Source: Apteryx mantelli
Taxonomy: Eukaryota; Chordata; Aves; Apterygiformes; Apterygidae
Direction: 5' to 3'
DNA length: 64,000 nucleotides
NCBI RefSeq assembly: GCF_036417845.1
Contig: NW_027118693.1
Location: 4,102,001-4,166,000 of the forward strand
Position numbers and translations under genes: made by a program. Numbering within the stretch: position 1 is the first letter of the stretch; every line of letters starts with the position of its first letter. The notes beneath the pieces were generated by a model, which did no database searches, was not told the origin of the DNA, and worked only from the letters and a program-made list of their open reading frames with translations. Positions 44,046 through 55,972 of the stretch are shown one piece after another.

Positions 44046-47000
44046 GGACCATCGTCTTCCTCAGCCCACATCACTGTGGGGTATCTGGGGCGCCTGGTCA
44101 TGCACTTGGTTGGCCCTCTGTGGCCTCCTCACCCTCTCTGAATGACCTGCCATGGTGCCTGCATCTTTAGAGCCAGAACAGATCTGAGTCCCATCTCCTG
44201 GGCTCACGGGTTACAGGGCATCAGCAGGGCTGTACCGGCTGCAGGGAGGGAATCACTGCATGGAAATGTGTTGGGGAACTGTGTTGCCATGTGGTGCTGC
44301 GAAACGTGACCCAGAACCTACGAGAATCTTTCTGGAGCATTAGGTGATCACCAGGAGAAGCATCTCAAGACCCCTCAGTGAGACATCTTATCTCTCTCCC
44401 TTGATTAGAAAGGGAGCTCCAGACTCCTGGGTTAGACGGAGACATCTGCAGTGAAGGGACCTGGCATTGGGTGAGATCAGTGTCATCCCTGTTGTCACCT
44501 AAAATGGAGTCGCATTTCATTGATGCATTGCAGGGAATGAAAAGGGAGTGTGGCTGGATGTTTAGAGACTCCTTTAAGATGTCACTGTAACACAGGTATG
44601 TTGAGAGAGGTGCAGATTGGGCCACCCAAAAATGCAGCGTTTCATGAAGCAGCATGCTATTAGCTCTGTCCAAAGAGTAAGGAGTGGCATGGACAGCCCT
44701 GGGCAGGGAGTGGTCTTGGGCCCCTGGGCTCTGTGTGGGATGTAGAAATAGCTTTGTTAGTAGCGTAGGTCCTATTAGAAAAGAAATGTTTAAAAAAGTC
44801 AATAAAAAACGAGAAAGAAATAATAATAAAATAAGATCTAAAGAGAAGAAATGTTTTAATAAACTTTTTGGCTTTTAACACTCTGTTCATATAGTCCTCC
44901 TTGATTTTGCTTCTTTTTTAATGTACTGGTCTCCTGGAGGTTTGTGTGTGGTCTTTTTTTAAGGAAAGTGATTTTCAGAACTGGGGTGGGATGCCATCAC
45001 AGGGTCACGGACATCTGATGCCATTGTAGATGCCCTGATCCCCTCTGCCCAGCCTCCATCTGCGGCTCCGAGGGGCTCCGGACTCCCGCAGGTCCCCTTG
45101 AGAGCTGCCAGGCCCAGGCAGGTACCTCGGAGACCCTGGGGCCTCTCCAAGTGCCACTGGATGCTTGTGGTTAAATGACTGAGCTCTGCCTGAAGAGGTG
45201 AAGTACTGTTTTCAACATTTAAATAAACATGAGAACCTTTTCCTCAGCTGAAATGGTTGAATAATTTTAATAAAAACGTCCATGTTTTCCCATGATGAAA
45301 TAATGGAAATCTTCAGGAAGGGCGTGACTCTCAGCAGAAGAAATATTGATCTGCCCCTGAACTTGCATTACCGCTGCTCTATTATTCTGTGTATATAATC
45401 TCAGTAATCTTTCCAATATTTTCAGATGTCCTGATTCAATTGATCATTTCTGAAGGCATCTTTGCATCAGACTCTCTGGGCATATGCACTTCCACTTGTT
45501 TCCAGTTTTCCTCCTCCCCTTGCTCTTTATCCCTTCAGATACCTCTCACCTCTCTAGTTGCTGCTCTGAGCTTCAGGGAGTCTAAAGCTTGCCTCATCTT
45601 TCAGGAGTCCTATTGCCTCTTTAGCCAACTCCGTAATTGTATTTCTATCCTTTCCTATCTATCTGTCTAGAACACTTCTAGTAAGGCTGTCCCTTGTGGA
45701 AAGTGGACCTCACTGGCGGCAGCCTGCACTTGAAATAAAGTTGAGGAGTGTGGGTTTTGTTAAACTGTAGCATGGTTTATTTTTGTCTGATCACAATTAA
45801 GAAAAATCCTTCTGTATCTATTTGCAGCTAGTTCTCTAAGGAAAGCGGGTGGGAATTGGTGCACAGGAGCTGTAACGTTCGGCTACAGAGTCTAGTGGAG
45901 AAAGGTTAGATTTTTCACAAAATGATGCGAGTCCCCAGTGGCTGATGGGAGAAATGGCAGGCTTGGGGAGGTGAGGGGGTAGATTGTCCATACAGGTCTC
46001 CTGTCAAAAATACTGCTTTTTTACACAGAAAGGTTCATTAGGACACACTCTGTATCAATAGCAGTTGGAGAATGTGGCTATCATGTATTCTATAAGCTGA
46101 AAAAGAAAGCAAGCTTTAAAAGCAGAAATACTTTTTTTTTTTTTAAGTGCTCATTGAAATCTTCTTTTAAATGCTCTCCAGAAACCTCTCCAATTAGCCA
46201 TACAAGAATTGAAGAGCTGAAGAAAATTATGGGGAGTGCCATGAGTTGCTAAGGCTTTTTGCATTTAACGACTCCTCTGATGTATTTGGTGCTGAGTCCA
46301 TTAATCTCAGACACTGAGAGGAGACTGAACAAATCTCTGAAAAAGTTAAAGCAAACCTGAGTTTCTTGAAGCATTAATGGGTCCCAGTGGGGGCCATTAC
46401 TCACAGAGCCTCCCCAGGGGCTGATTAGAGCTGAAAGTTGGAAGCACTGATGCAGGTAGGCAAAAGCAAGGTGCGGGTGGCTCTGATGCCAAGTAAATCT
46501 TGATGTGTTTTATCAAGCAGAATGGTCAAGCCCCACACCCAGGCCCTGAGCAGGGTGATCCTTTCCCTCGCACTTTGCTCAGGGCTCTTCCTGGAGGCAG
46601 TGTGAGGGTGGGGGTGTGCAACGCCGAGTGCAGCACAACGGTATGGCACCTCCTGGCCTCTCCAAGGACAAGAAGGCAGCGAGGCCACAGTGCCATAGGG
46701 AAACAGTGTCTTCTCATAGGCCTCAGTGGCAGATACATCAGCCATAGCCAAGAGGACAAAGACCTCAGTTCTGTCACAGGCTTTCAGCCTCGGCAGTGCC
46801 CTTTGTTGTTGTCTCCACCCCAGACTGTCCCATGCTGTCCCAAACCTGTGCCTGTTTCCCTGCAGCCTGTAGACATCCAACCTGCTTCCCCACCTTGCTC
46901 TCACCCTGGGATCTCCCCGCCTCTGCTGATGTCTCTCTGCCCTCACTGGCTATTCCTTGAAACACAAAGCCAGGGGCTGATCACGGAGTCCCTCTGGGTG

Positions 47001-47085
47001 TCCTGTTGCACCACAGCACAAGTGACATTTCTTTTTTAAAAGGGTCAGTCTGAACTTCTCAAGATGCAGTTTTTTGGCTGTTTCC
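44046..47085. other. Intergenic, nothing recognised
   Basis: About 3 kb, AT-rich on the left. A minus-strand frame of 173 codons (46425-46946) has balanced composition but no motif I recognise; it may be decayed repeat. No tRNA, LTR ends or tandem array seen. Confidence 0.45.
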
Positions 47086-47089
47086 CCTT

Positions 47090-47890
47090 CTCATGCTGTT
47101 TATGACTACCAAGAATATCTCCATCATCTCTGCAACCACCCTTCAAGCAGTCACAGGCTACTTCTCTACTGCCCGTAGCCTCCACTTCACCAGGCTAAAG
47201 CAGCCCACATCCTTCAGCCTCTGCATACAGGCCAAGTGCTTCAGGCCCTTAACCCCATCTTGGCAGACTCCTCTGGACCCTCTCCAAGTCCTCCCCATTC
47301 CTCCAGCACTGGACAGTCCACACTGGGACACACCATTCCAGATGTGAGCACCAGTGCTGAGTCAAGGGGGATAATAACTGCCCTGGCCTGGGTGGCCAGG
47401 CTCTTCCTAAGGCAGCCCCATATGCAGCTGGCCTGATTTGTGGTGAGCACGCACCACTGGCTCATATGGCATCCCTTGTAAGATCCTGGCCCTTCTCCTC
47501 AGGGTCACTCCTCTGCCGGTCAAATCCCAGCCTGTCCTGATTCACAGGTTTTGCTGCCCCCAGCGCTGGACTTGCCACTTCTCCTTGTACAATTGCATGA
47601 GGTTTCTGTTGGCCAAATCCGCAAGTTTCTCAAGGTCCCTCTGCACTGAAGCTCCTTTGTGTCAGCTATAAATGTGTGTGCAAATGGCGCATCCTGTCTT
47701 GCGGTGCCTCTGACAGTGTAACAGCATGAGGAACTGCAGGACACTACAGATAAAAGAAGGAAGCGCTAGTTTAGTGGAACTGCCAGCCAAGGTTTTTCCT
47801 AATACCCAACCTGAACCTCTTTTGCTTCAACTAATGCTCGTTGGCCCTCATCCTCCCATCATTCACAACAGTGAAGAGCATCATCTCGTA
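47090..47890 (-). mobile_element. Old CR1 3'-region fragments
   Basis: Minus-strand, strongly diverged CR1 sequence, including AGCCTCCACTTCACCAGGCT, CACTGGACAGTCCACACTGG and, after a gap, TTTTTCCTAATACCCAACCTG at about 47798. Probably pieces of more than one old CR1 subfamily. No intact frame. Confidence 0.75.
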
Positions 47891-48094
47891 ACGCACAGGT
47901 GTCGTAGGCTGTGAGGAGGGCCCGTTCTGGACAAGCAGTCATTCGTAATTAAACTTTGAATTGAAAACCTTTCAGGCCCAAGAGGCACCCTCACACCGCT
48001 AGGAGGAGCTGGCTCTGGGGATGCCATGTCTTGTGCTAACCCTTGTGCAGAAAAGGCATTCATGACTGCAAGAATCACAGTAGCTATTGCCAGA

Positions 48095-50350
48095 GGTGAC
48101 AGACTCACCAAACCATTCCGGTTGGAAGGGAACATGGGAGTCTCTAGTCCAACCTCCTGCTCACATCATGATCAACACTAAATTCAAACCAAGTTCCTCA
48201 GGGCTTTGTCCAATAGCATCCTGAAAGCCTTCGCGAACAGAGAGTCCATAACCTCTCTGGACCCTTCCTCAAATGCTTCATTATCCTCAGTGATTTTTCT
48301 CCCTTATATCCAATTTTAGTTGCACTTCTTTCATCTTTTAGCCATTGCTTCTAATTCTCCTGCCGTGAATCTCTATGAAGAGTCTGGTTCTTTATTGGTG
48401 GTAACCTTAAGCTGAGAAGCTGCTATGAGTCCCCCGAAGTCTTGCCTTCTCCATGCTGAACAAGGCCTGTTCCCTCAGCCTCTCCTCACAGGGCAAGTGC
48501 TGCAGCACCCAACAACCTTGGGTCCTGCCACTGAATTCACTCCCAGTGATCAACAGTATTCTTCTACCAGAGGCCCGAAACTGGTTGCAGTATCTAGATG
48601 TGCCCCAACGAGCCTAAGTAGAGGGGGAATAATCCCTTCGTTCAATCTCCTGGCTTTGCTCCTGTTCAGGCAGCCCAGGATGCTGTGGCCTCCATTGCTG
48701 CCAGGGCACACGGCTGGCTCACATTCACCTCGCTGCCCACAAACATTCCCAGGTCCTTTTCCACAGAGCTGCTGGCCAGCCAGGCACTCCCCAACCTGTA
48801 TTACTGCAGGGTGTTGGTCTCTTCCAGGTGCAGGACGTGGCATTTGTTTCATTGCTGAATTTCATACGTAGTGTAGACCCTTGCATCCTCCACTTGCCAC
48901 TAGCTTCCAGGTAAAGCGCAACTCATTCACAAAAATGCTCTGAGCTCGATCATCCAACCAGCTTTTTGCCTACCTTGTGTACAAGAATATAGTGTGAGAC
49001 AGTGTCAAACACCTTGCTAAAATCACAGCAAATGACATCCACTACTCTCTGCTCCTCCGCAAGTACAGGTCTTTTATCACAGAATTCAATCAGGCTGCTG
49101 AGGAATGATTTACCTTCAGTAAATCCATGCTGACTGTTCCCAGGCACCTCTTCTCTCTCACATGCCCAGAAATGTGATGCAAGAGGACTCACTCCTCACC
49201 AAAGTGAGGCCGAACAGCCTGCAGCTCCCCAGCTTGTCCCTGTAGCCTTTTTTGGAGATGGGCATAACATATTCCTTTTTCTGCTCATTGGGACCTCCCT
49301 TGATCTCCACAACCTTTCAAAGATGATAGAGAGTGACCTTGTTGTGATAGCAGCCAGATCTGCCAGTGTCCTCAGAAGCCACCCATCCAATCCCATAGAC
49401 TTGTATGGGCTGAGTTCTTGCAAGTCATCCCTCACTCAAATTTCATCCACTGCTTGCAGTTTTTCTCCTCCGGAGGCCTGACTCTAGGCACAACAGCCCA
49501 GGAGACCTTGTTGGTGAAGCTTGAAGCCAAGAAGGTACTGAGCTCCTCAGACCTGCCTGCATCTGCGGTTACTAGATTTCCTGCCCCATTCTGCAGTGAG
49601 CCAACATTTTCCTTTTTATTCTTTTACTGTACTGAAGCAGTAGCAGCTCTTCTTCATGTGCTTGATGTCCCCTGCAGGTGTCTACCATCGAGGAGCTTTG
49701 GCTTCCCTAACACCATCCCTGCTTCACTGGACACTGTTTCTAAATTCCTCCTTTGCAGCGTCTCCCTCCTTCTGCTTCCTGTATGCTGCCTTAATGCCCT
49801 GAAGCTCAGCTGTGAGTTCCCAGCACAGCCAAGTCGATCTCCCGAGACGTCTGTTAGTTTTACGGAGTATTGCGATGGACCATTTTTGTGCTTGGCAGGT
49901 GCTGTCCTTAAGGACCTGGTGGCTTTCCTGAGCTCCTGGGCCCTTCAGAACTGCCTCCCATGGAATCCCCCATCAATCCCCTGAGCAGGCCAAAGCCTGT
50001 TCCTCTGAAGTCCAGGGTCTGTGCTCCGCTACTATGCTCCCTCACCTCCTTCAGGATCTAGAACTCCACTTTTTTGTGGTCAATGTAGGGAAGTATGACA
50101 CTGACTATCCCATCCCTTGTCAGTTCCTCCGTTTGACATTTCCAGATACAGAAAGCATCACGATTATTGGCCCAGTGTGCACCTGCATGAAGAAGTTGTC
50201 CTTGACGCCCTCCAGAAACCTCCTGGACTGCTTGCACCCTCCTGTTTGCCCTTCCAGTGAATGTCACGGAGATTAAAGGCCCTGCCATAAGAAGGCTGGT
50301 CTCTCTTTGTGAATGGGCTGGTCTCTCCCGAAGAGCTTGTACCCTACCAT
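48095..50350 (-). mobile_element. Old CR1 copy, about 2.2 kb
   Basis: Minus-strand diverged CR1 running from its 3' end (GTTGGAAGGGAACATGGG near 48121) through reverse-transcriptase remnants (CDFSKVFDTVSHYILVHK at about 48970-49060, SSLIEFCDKR, SIIFERLWRSREVP at about 49280-49330) into the endonuclease-side region to about 50350. The coding sequence is spread over several frames with stops, so it is long dead. It is older than the CR1 at 5719-7030, judging by divergence. Confidence 0.8.
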
Positions 50351-50429
50351 GGGGGCCCACCAGTCATGCAAGTGACCCCACCACATCTCAGTTATTCTAA
50401 CAATGTTTCAGTCAGACTGGTCATGATGA

Positions 50430-52740
50430 AACCTGTTACCAAGGGCCAAGGACATCGTGTGTGCAATGACCCCACTTGAGAGCAGAGACAGGCTGGCATA
50501 CAGAGCAGGTGGCAATGTAATGGTGGAACAAGGTTCCCACTAACAGGGAAAACCCTGCAGTACCCAAGGCCAGGGAGAAATAGAACTGGGCTGTACAGGA
50601 ATGGCAGGAGAGGGGCTTGCTGCCCGAGTTGGCTCCGCAACACCTTGGGGCCTGTGACAGAGGTGAACCAATCTCCAGAAAGGACAAAGTGCCATGGAGA
50701 AAGTCCCTGAGCGTGGACAGCCTGTGATCCAACCACCCTGTGGGCATCATTATCACAGTCCCTGTTCATATCCTGTGGGGGGTGAAAAGAGGGTCAGGGA
50801 GAGGAGAACTAGAAGGTTTTAAGAGTCCAGGGACATGAGTGGAGACCTTGGCCTGACATGCCTCCCATTTATGAAGCATGCTTGCATGTAGATGGTATGG
50901 ACTGTGCCTAAAGGCAGAGGTAGGACTCATTTGTTTGGGCACAGGTAGGAAATCCAAGATGCCCTGGGGCACTTGCCCACCAACCACTCCAAAAGGGCAT
51001 GGTTTTTCCTCTAGGTCCCATGCTGTATCTGCTAGAAACGTGGGGTTGTGCAAGAAACCCCAGGCATCTGACATGGCCCTGCCAACCTATTTTTGTGTCA
51101 TTAAATCAAGGGTCTGCACTGAATTACATTAGCTGTTTGCACTGTAGGGGTCTGATTGTGTCTCAGCTTCATAGTGAGTGGGGCTCTAGTCTTAGTAGGC
51201 ATCCACTGTCATTTCAGATGGCCAAGAAAATTCCCCACCTGCCCCCCACCTGATGCTCTAGAAGGAAGTAGGTCTCACACTTGCTCCATCAGAGCAAGCA
51301 GACACTGGCACATGCCTTGGACCCCCTCTGTCTCTTCAAATGTCGCCAGGTGTTTGTGTGTGGGCAACTGTCTCCCACCCTCCATCTCTGGTGATTATAA
51401 TGGCAGCTTAAATAAGGATCTCACATGCTGGTATCTCTGTTGTGCACACTTCGGCTTTGGCAAAGGGAATCCCACCTCCTGTGCATTTGTGAAGTTCACG
51501 GGAGGGAGCTGAATTCCACTGCATCCCAGGGGGTTCTAACCTGGCATAAGATGCCCAGATTGACTCATCTGAATCAATACCAGAAGCATGGGAAAATGAA
51601 CTCCCTTCTTGTCCCTGACGAGGTGTCCTGCCTAATTAAGAGATGGGAATTGGGGCTTCCAGAGGGGGATGCTTCCACCTCTGAAAAGGTCCCTGGGGTA
51701 GAACAGCCTTTGATCTACCCATGCTGTGGACATCATTAGCATGTTCGCTGTTCATATCATTGGATGAGAAGATTCAGGAAGAGGAGAACCGTCAGGGTTG
51801 AGAGCACAGACACAGGAGTGGAGACTCTGGTCTGATGTGCCTCCCAATCCTGCAGCACCCCTGGATGCAGCTGGGATGAACCTTCCCTCCATGCGGTGGT
51901 GTTGGTGTTCAGCTGCTGGCACACAGGCCCCCAAATCCTTTGAGAAACCCTGTGGTGTCTGCCCCATATCCACTCTACCAGCCCATGGCTTTCCTAGAGG
52001 TTCTGTGTGGTATGTGCCAGCCACATGCGGTTGTGCTGGGCATGCCAGGCACCTGGCATGGCACTAGGGGCTTTTTTTATTCTCTGAAAATGAGATCCCT
52101 GAATGTGTCTCTAATGCCAGGATGTACACGTGTCTTAGCTTTGTAGTGACTTGCACTGTAGTATATACAGCTGACAGAGCCTAGAGAGCAACCTGGCTCT
52201 CCTTAAGGTGAACTCCTCCTTTTGGTCAGCTGAACAGCTCTGTGGGCTCCATGGAAATACATGGCTAAGGAAAGTTCAGACGCCAAAAAAATTTGGTGTA
52301 GTTTCAGGCGGCCAAGGGAACCCGCACCAGCACCCCTCTGGCTCACAGCTGATGCTCAGGCAGGATGTGGGTCTCTCAGAACTGCTCCATCAGAGCTTGC
52401 AGACACACACACACATGACTTGGACCAAGCCTGGAACCTCAGCCGTCACCAGGTGTTTGGGTGTGCGCAGCTGACTCCCCCCTCTATCCCTATTGCTTTT
52501 TGTGGGAGCTCAGACAAGGGGCTTGCATGCAGGCACCTATTTTGTGCACACCTGAATTGAGGCAAGAGGAATCCCACCTCCTATGGGTTTGAGTCACGCA
52601 TGGGAGGGAGCTGAATCCCCCTCCTGCCCAGGGTCTTCTAAGCTGAGATTAAATGCCTGCATTTCCTTCTCTGACTCACTGCCCTACACAGGGGAAATGA
52701 AGCCCCCTCTGTCACTGTCTAAGTCCCCTGCCCAGCAGTG
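50430..52740. repeat. Tandem duplication of about 1.1 kb, diverged
   Basis: Two direct copies, about 50530-51630 and 51633-52735. Paired blocks include GCTCCATCAGAGC (about 51281 and 52384), CACCAGGTGTTTG-like (51342 and 52445, 1103 bp apart), GGAATCCCACCTCCT (about 51467 and 52569) and GGGAGGGAGCTGAAT (about 51500 and 52602). Indels make the spacing vary at the left. No open frame is shared, so this looks noncoding. Confidence 0.8.
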
Positions 52741-52839
52741 GGACAGGAATAGGGGTTGACAGAGGGGAACATTTCCGCCTCTCTCCACCTGCTGAAATCA
52801 GTCTCTCTCCACATTTAGGGAGGGACCGTAGGTCATTAG

Positions 52840-54610
52840 TACACTTCAAAGAGCATTTTGCAGAAGGGACCCTGCTGCCCTTCAGGAGCTGTCAGCCTTG
52901 GAGCCCCAGGAAAATCTCGAGAGAGCCCGAGGGCAGAGAAAGTCTCGCCTTCAGCTGGGCCTCTGCTCCTGAGTGGGGCCAGGCTCCTGGGATGCAGGGA
53001 GCTCATGGCAACCTGGCAGCACTGCTGAGAGACAGCTGTGTGCAGGAGCAGCTCCTCTGCAAAGAGCAGCAGGGCTCTGGGAACTGCCTGCTCTTGCTGA
53101 CATAAGATGAGAGAAGACCAAGAGAAGTGAAAGGCAGCCTGGAGTGGGAGGACAGAGGAAAGCTCCTTGTGGGAGAAATCTTCATAGCCTTTAACACGGT
53201 AAGTCTCTGGCTGCAGGGCAATGCTACTGAGGTTCCTGGAGGGGTCTTCTAAACACATTCCGTCCCATGACTGATAGGGTTTCTCAGGCCCACTCTCCCA
53301 GCTTCTCCAGTGTGGAAGAGGAGATGCTTCAGAGCAGGGATTCCCTGCCACACTGTCAGAGGGACAGGGCATCCTGCTGCCTTCTCCCAGGGATGCTGCA
53401 GGGGTGTGAAGCTGGGGTGTGCACACAGATCTGCCCAGGGCAGTGATACAGAGCAGTTTCCCTGCGCCCCAGGGTGCCGTGTGTCCAGGACAGTGACTCT
53501 GCTGCCTGCAAGGGTCAGCACTCAGCCTGCCCAGGGAACTCCCCATGGCACTGCAGGGAAAAGCTCCTGGTGAGAGGAGCGACCCCCAGCAGGGCAGGTT
53601 CCTTCTCCTGTTCAGAGGGTGCTGCACAGATCAGGGCTGCTCACAACTCTAGCTCACCCTAAGAACATTTTGAGAGTGGAGTTTTCAAGAGGACTTGTCT
53701 CTGCGTGGTGGGGATGGAAATGCAGCAGTCAGGTTTAAAGAAGGCACTAAGCCTCTTAGCCATCACACTGAGGGATGAATAGATTTGCAAGGAACCTCAG
53801 CAAGTGCCTTCACCACCCCTCAGCCTACAGACAGCACCAACATCACCTTTCCAGTCTCATCCGAGATTTTTCTGATCTGCTCTTTAGCACCTGCAAACTG
53901 AGGGATGCCCTTGGGCAATGTCCTGCTGCTTGGAGGTTTCTGTAGGGCAGAGCTGGGTGCCCAGCAGTGGGATGGGCTCTGTGTGGGGACAGAGGAACAG
54001 CTCCCATCAAGTACATCTCAAAGCATCAGAATTATGGTCAGAGAGTGAGGAGAAACTGCTACCAGAAATGTCATGTGAGGTTGGGGTGCAGGAAATTCTC
54101 TGCCAGCCCCTGCAGTGCTTTCCCCTGCGCAAGCTCCCTTCATCTTTCCTCTCCCAGCCAGCAGAGCCCTCTGCCTTCAAGGCCATGGGATCTGGGAGAG
54201 GAATTGCCTTTCTGGCAGCCGGACCCCCAGAAGAGGAGAGGAGCAGCTCTCTTGCCACATGTCCATTTCCTAAAACACGACAAATGGGCTGAGAGCAACC
54301 ATCCTGCGATGTCTCCACCTGGGAGGTGGCATGCACAGCTGGGTTGGGGGAAGGCAGTGTCCCTCTGTCTTGCTCTCTTTGTCACCCTAGGCAGAAACAT
54401 CAAGGTGTTGCTCCTTGTTTCTCCTCCTGCCTGGGCTGCTCTTGTCCTTCCTCTTGGGCTTGCTGTGGATGAAATTTTCAGCTACAGACACAGACCCTGT
54501 GGTTCCTGCCACAGAGGTGTCTCCAGCGGAGTGAGAGGAAAAGGTCCCCTTCTTGCCTTTAGGGCTCAAAGCAGCACAGTCTGTGGGGCTGGGGAATGAG
54601 CTGACTGTCC
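52840..54610. repeat. Inverted duplication around the OR14 gene, left arm
   Basis: Reverse-complement partner of about 57480-58830. Shared blocks include CTGACAGTGTGGCAGGGAAT (minus strand here, near 53355; plus strand near 58322), GAAGACCCCTC, GCAGAGGAGCTGCTCCT, AGCACCAACATCACCTTT (plus here near 53834) and GGTGTTGCTCCTTGTTT (near 54402). The block near 54402 could encode a hydrophobic segment (CCSLFLLLPGLLLSFLLG), but no complete gene is visible. Confidence 0.82.
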
Positions 54611-54899
54611 CTTCAGGAGCCCCCACCTTTAAGACGCTTAACCTGCCTGGGGTGTGCTGCTGGGCTGTGTGCTGCCCTCCAGAAGGGCACAGCTCTTCTG
54701 TAGGACGTTTGTGATAGCTCAGTGTCCCATGCAGAAGTCAAAGAGGGGCTAAGGAAATGGAAGTGCTGCTGGCGGTGCATGCATGTGGGCAGCAGAGCTC
54801 ACAGGCAGAGGCCCCTGCTCCTTGCAGCATGCTTAGCCAGCACAACCTGGAGCTCTGGACAGGGAGCTGAATGAAGGTCCTTCCGAGAAGGAGAAAAGC

Positions 54900-54932
54900 A
54901 AAGTGTGTCTGTGTGTGTGTCTGTGTGTGTTG
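54900..54932. repeat. Short GT/CTGT microsatellite
   Basis: A run of alternating TG with CTG interruptions about 105 bp upstream of the receptor start. Confidence 0.85.
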
Positions 54933-55036
54933 GGGGATGTCTGTGAGAAAGGAAAGAGTTTTGAACAGAGAAGTCTCTCCTGACTTGTCACTGTCTTTTC
55001 CTTCTTGAACAGATCCCCTGTGCCCCAAGAAAGCAA

Positions 55037-55972
55037 ATGTCCAACAGCAGCTCCCCCACCAAGTTCCTCCTCCTGGCATTTGTGGACACACGGCAGCTGC
55101 AGCTCTTGCACTTCTCGCTCTTCCTGGGCATCTACCTGGCTGCCCTCATGGGCAACAGCCTCATCATCACTGCCGTTGCCTGCGACCACCGCCTCCACAC
55201 CCCCATGTACTTCTTCCTCCTCAATCTCTCCCTCCTTGACCTTGGCTCCATCTCCGTCACTGTCCCCAAATCCATGGCCAATTCCCTGTGGGACACCAGG
55301 GCCATATCCTACTCAGGATGTGCAGCCCAGGTCTTCTTCCTTGCCATTTTCATTTCGGCTGAGTATTCTCTTCTCACAGTCATGGCCTATGACCGCTACA
55401 TTGCCATCTGCAAACCCCTGCACTATGGGACCCTCATGGGCAGCAGAGCTTGTGTCAAAATGGCAGTAGCTGTCTGGGGCAGCAGTTTTTTCAATGCTCT
55501 CCTGCACACTGGAAACACATTTTCAATACCACTCTGCCAAGGCAATGCCATGGAGCAGTTCTTCTGTGAAATTCCCCAGATCCTCAAGCTCTCCTGCTCA
55601 GACTCCTACCTCAGGGAAGCTGGGGTTATTGTGGTTAGTCTTTGTTTAATCTTCGGGTGTTTCATTTTCATTGTGTTGTCCTACGTGCAGATCTTCACAG
55701 CTGTGCTGAGGATCCCCTCTGAGCAGGGACGGCACAAAGCCTTTTCCATGTGCCTCCCTCACCTGGCTGTCGTCTCCCTGTTTGTCAGCACTGCCGTGTT
55801 TGCCTACCTGAAGCCCCCCTCCACCTCCTCCCCAGCTCTGGATCTCGTGGTGGCTGTTCTGTACTCGGTGGTGCCTCCAACACTGAACCCCCTCATCTAC
55901 AGCATGAGGAACAAGGAGCTCAAGGAGGCACTGAAGAAACTCATTCAATTGGTACTGTTTCAGCAGCAGTAA
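55037..55972 (+). CDS. Olfactory receptor, OR14-like (gamma-c clade)
   Basis: An intact single-exon odorant receptor of 311 residues, acting as a seven-transmembrane G-protein-coupled receptor in olfactory neurons. Seen: glycosylation site at Asn3 (NSS), TM1 GN (39-40), HTPMYFFLLNLS (54-65), MAYDRYIAIC (116-125), the extracellular-loop cysteines, HKAFSMCLPHL before TM6, and a TM7 NPLIYSMRNKELKEAL ending. The string SNSSSPTKFLLLAF with the TM3/TM6 motifs fits the OR14 group that is hugely expanded in birds. The start is the first Met, with an AG acceptor (CTTCTTGAACAG) ending at 55012, 25 bp upstream, suggesting a spliced 5'UTR. It lies in the spacer of an inverted duplication. No frame defect seen, so it is probably functional. 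Confidence 0.95.
   Translation: MSNSSSPTKFLLLAFVDTRQLQLLHFSLFLGIYLAALMGNSLIITAVACDHRLHTPMYFFLLNLSLLDLGSISVTVPKSMANSLWDTRAISYSGCAAQVFFLAIFISAEYSLLTVMAYDRYIAICKPLHYGTLMGSRACVKMAVAVWGSSFFNALLHTGNTFSIPLCQGNAMEQFFCEIPQILKLSCSDSYLREAGVIVVSLCLIFGCFIFIVLSYVQIFTAVLRIPSEQGRHKAFSMCLPHLAVVSLFVSTAVFAYLKPPSTSSPALDLVVAVLYSVVPPTLNPLIYSMRNKELKEALKKLIQLVLFQQQ

Noticed and set aside
46425-46946. 173-codon minus-strand frame
   Set aside because: Looks repeat-derived and has no family motif; could not be supported as a gene.
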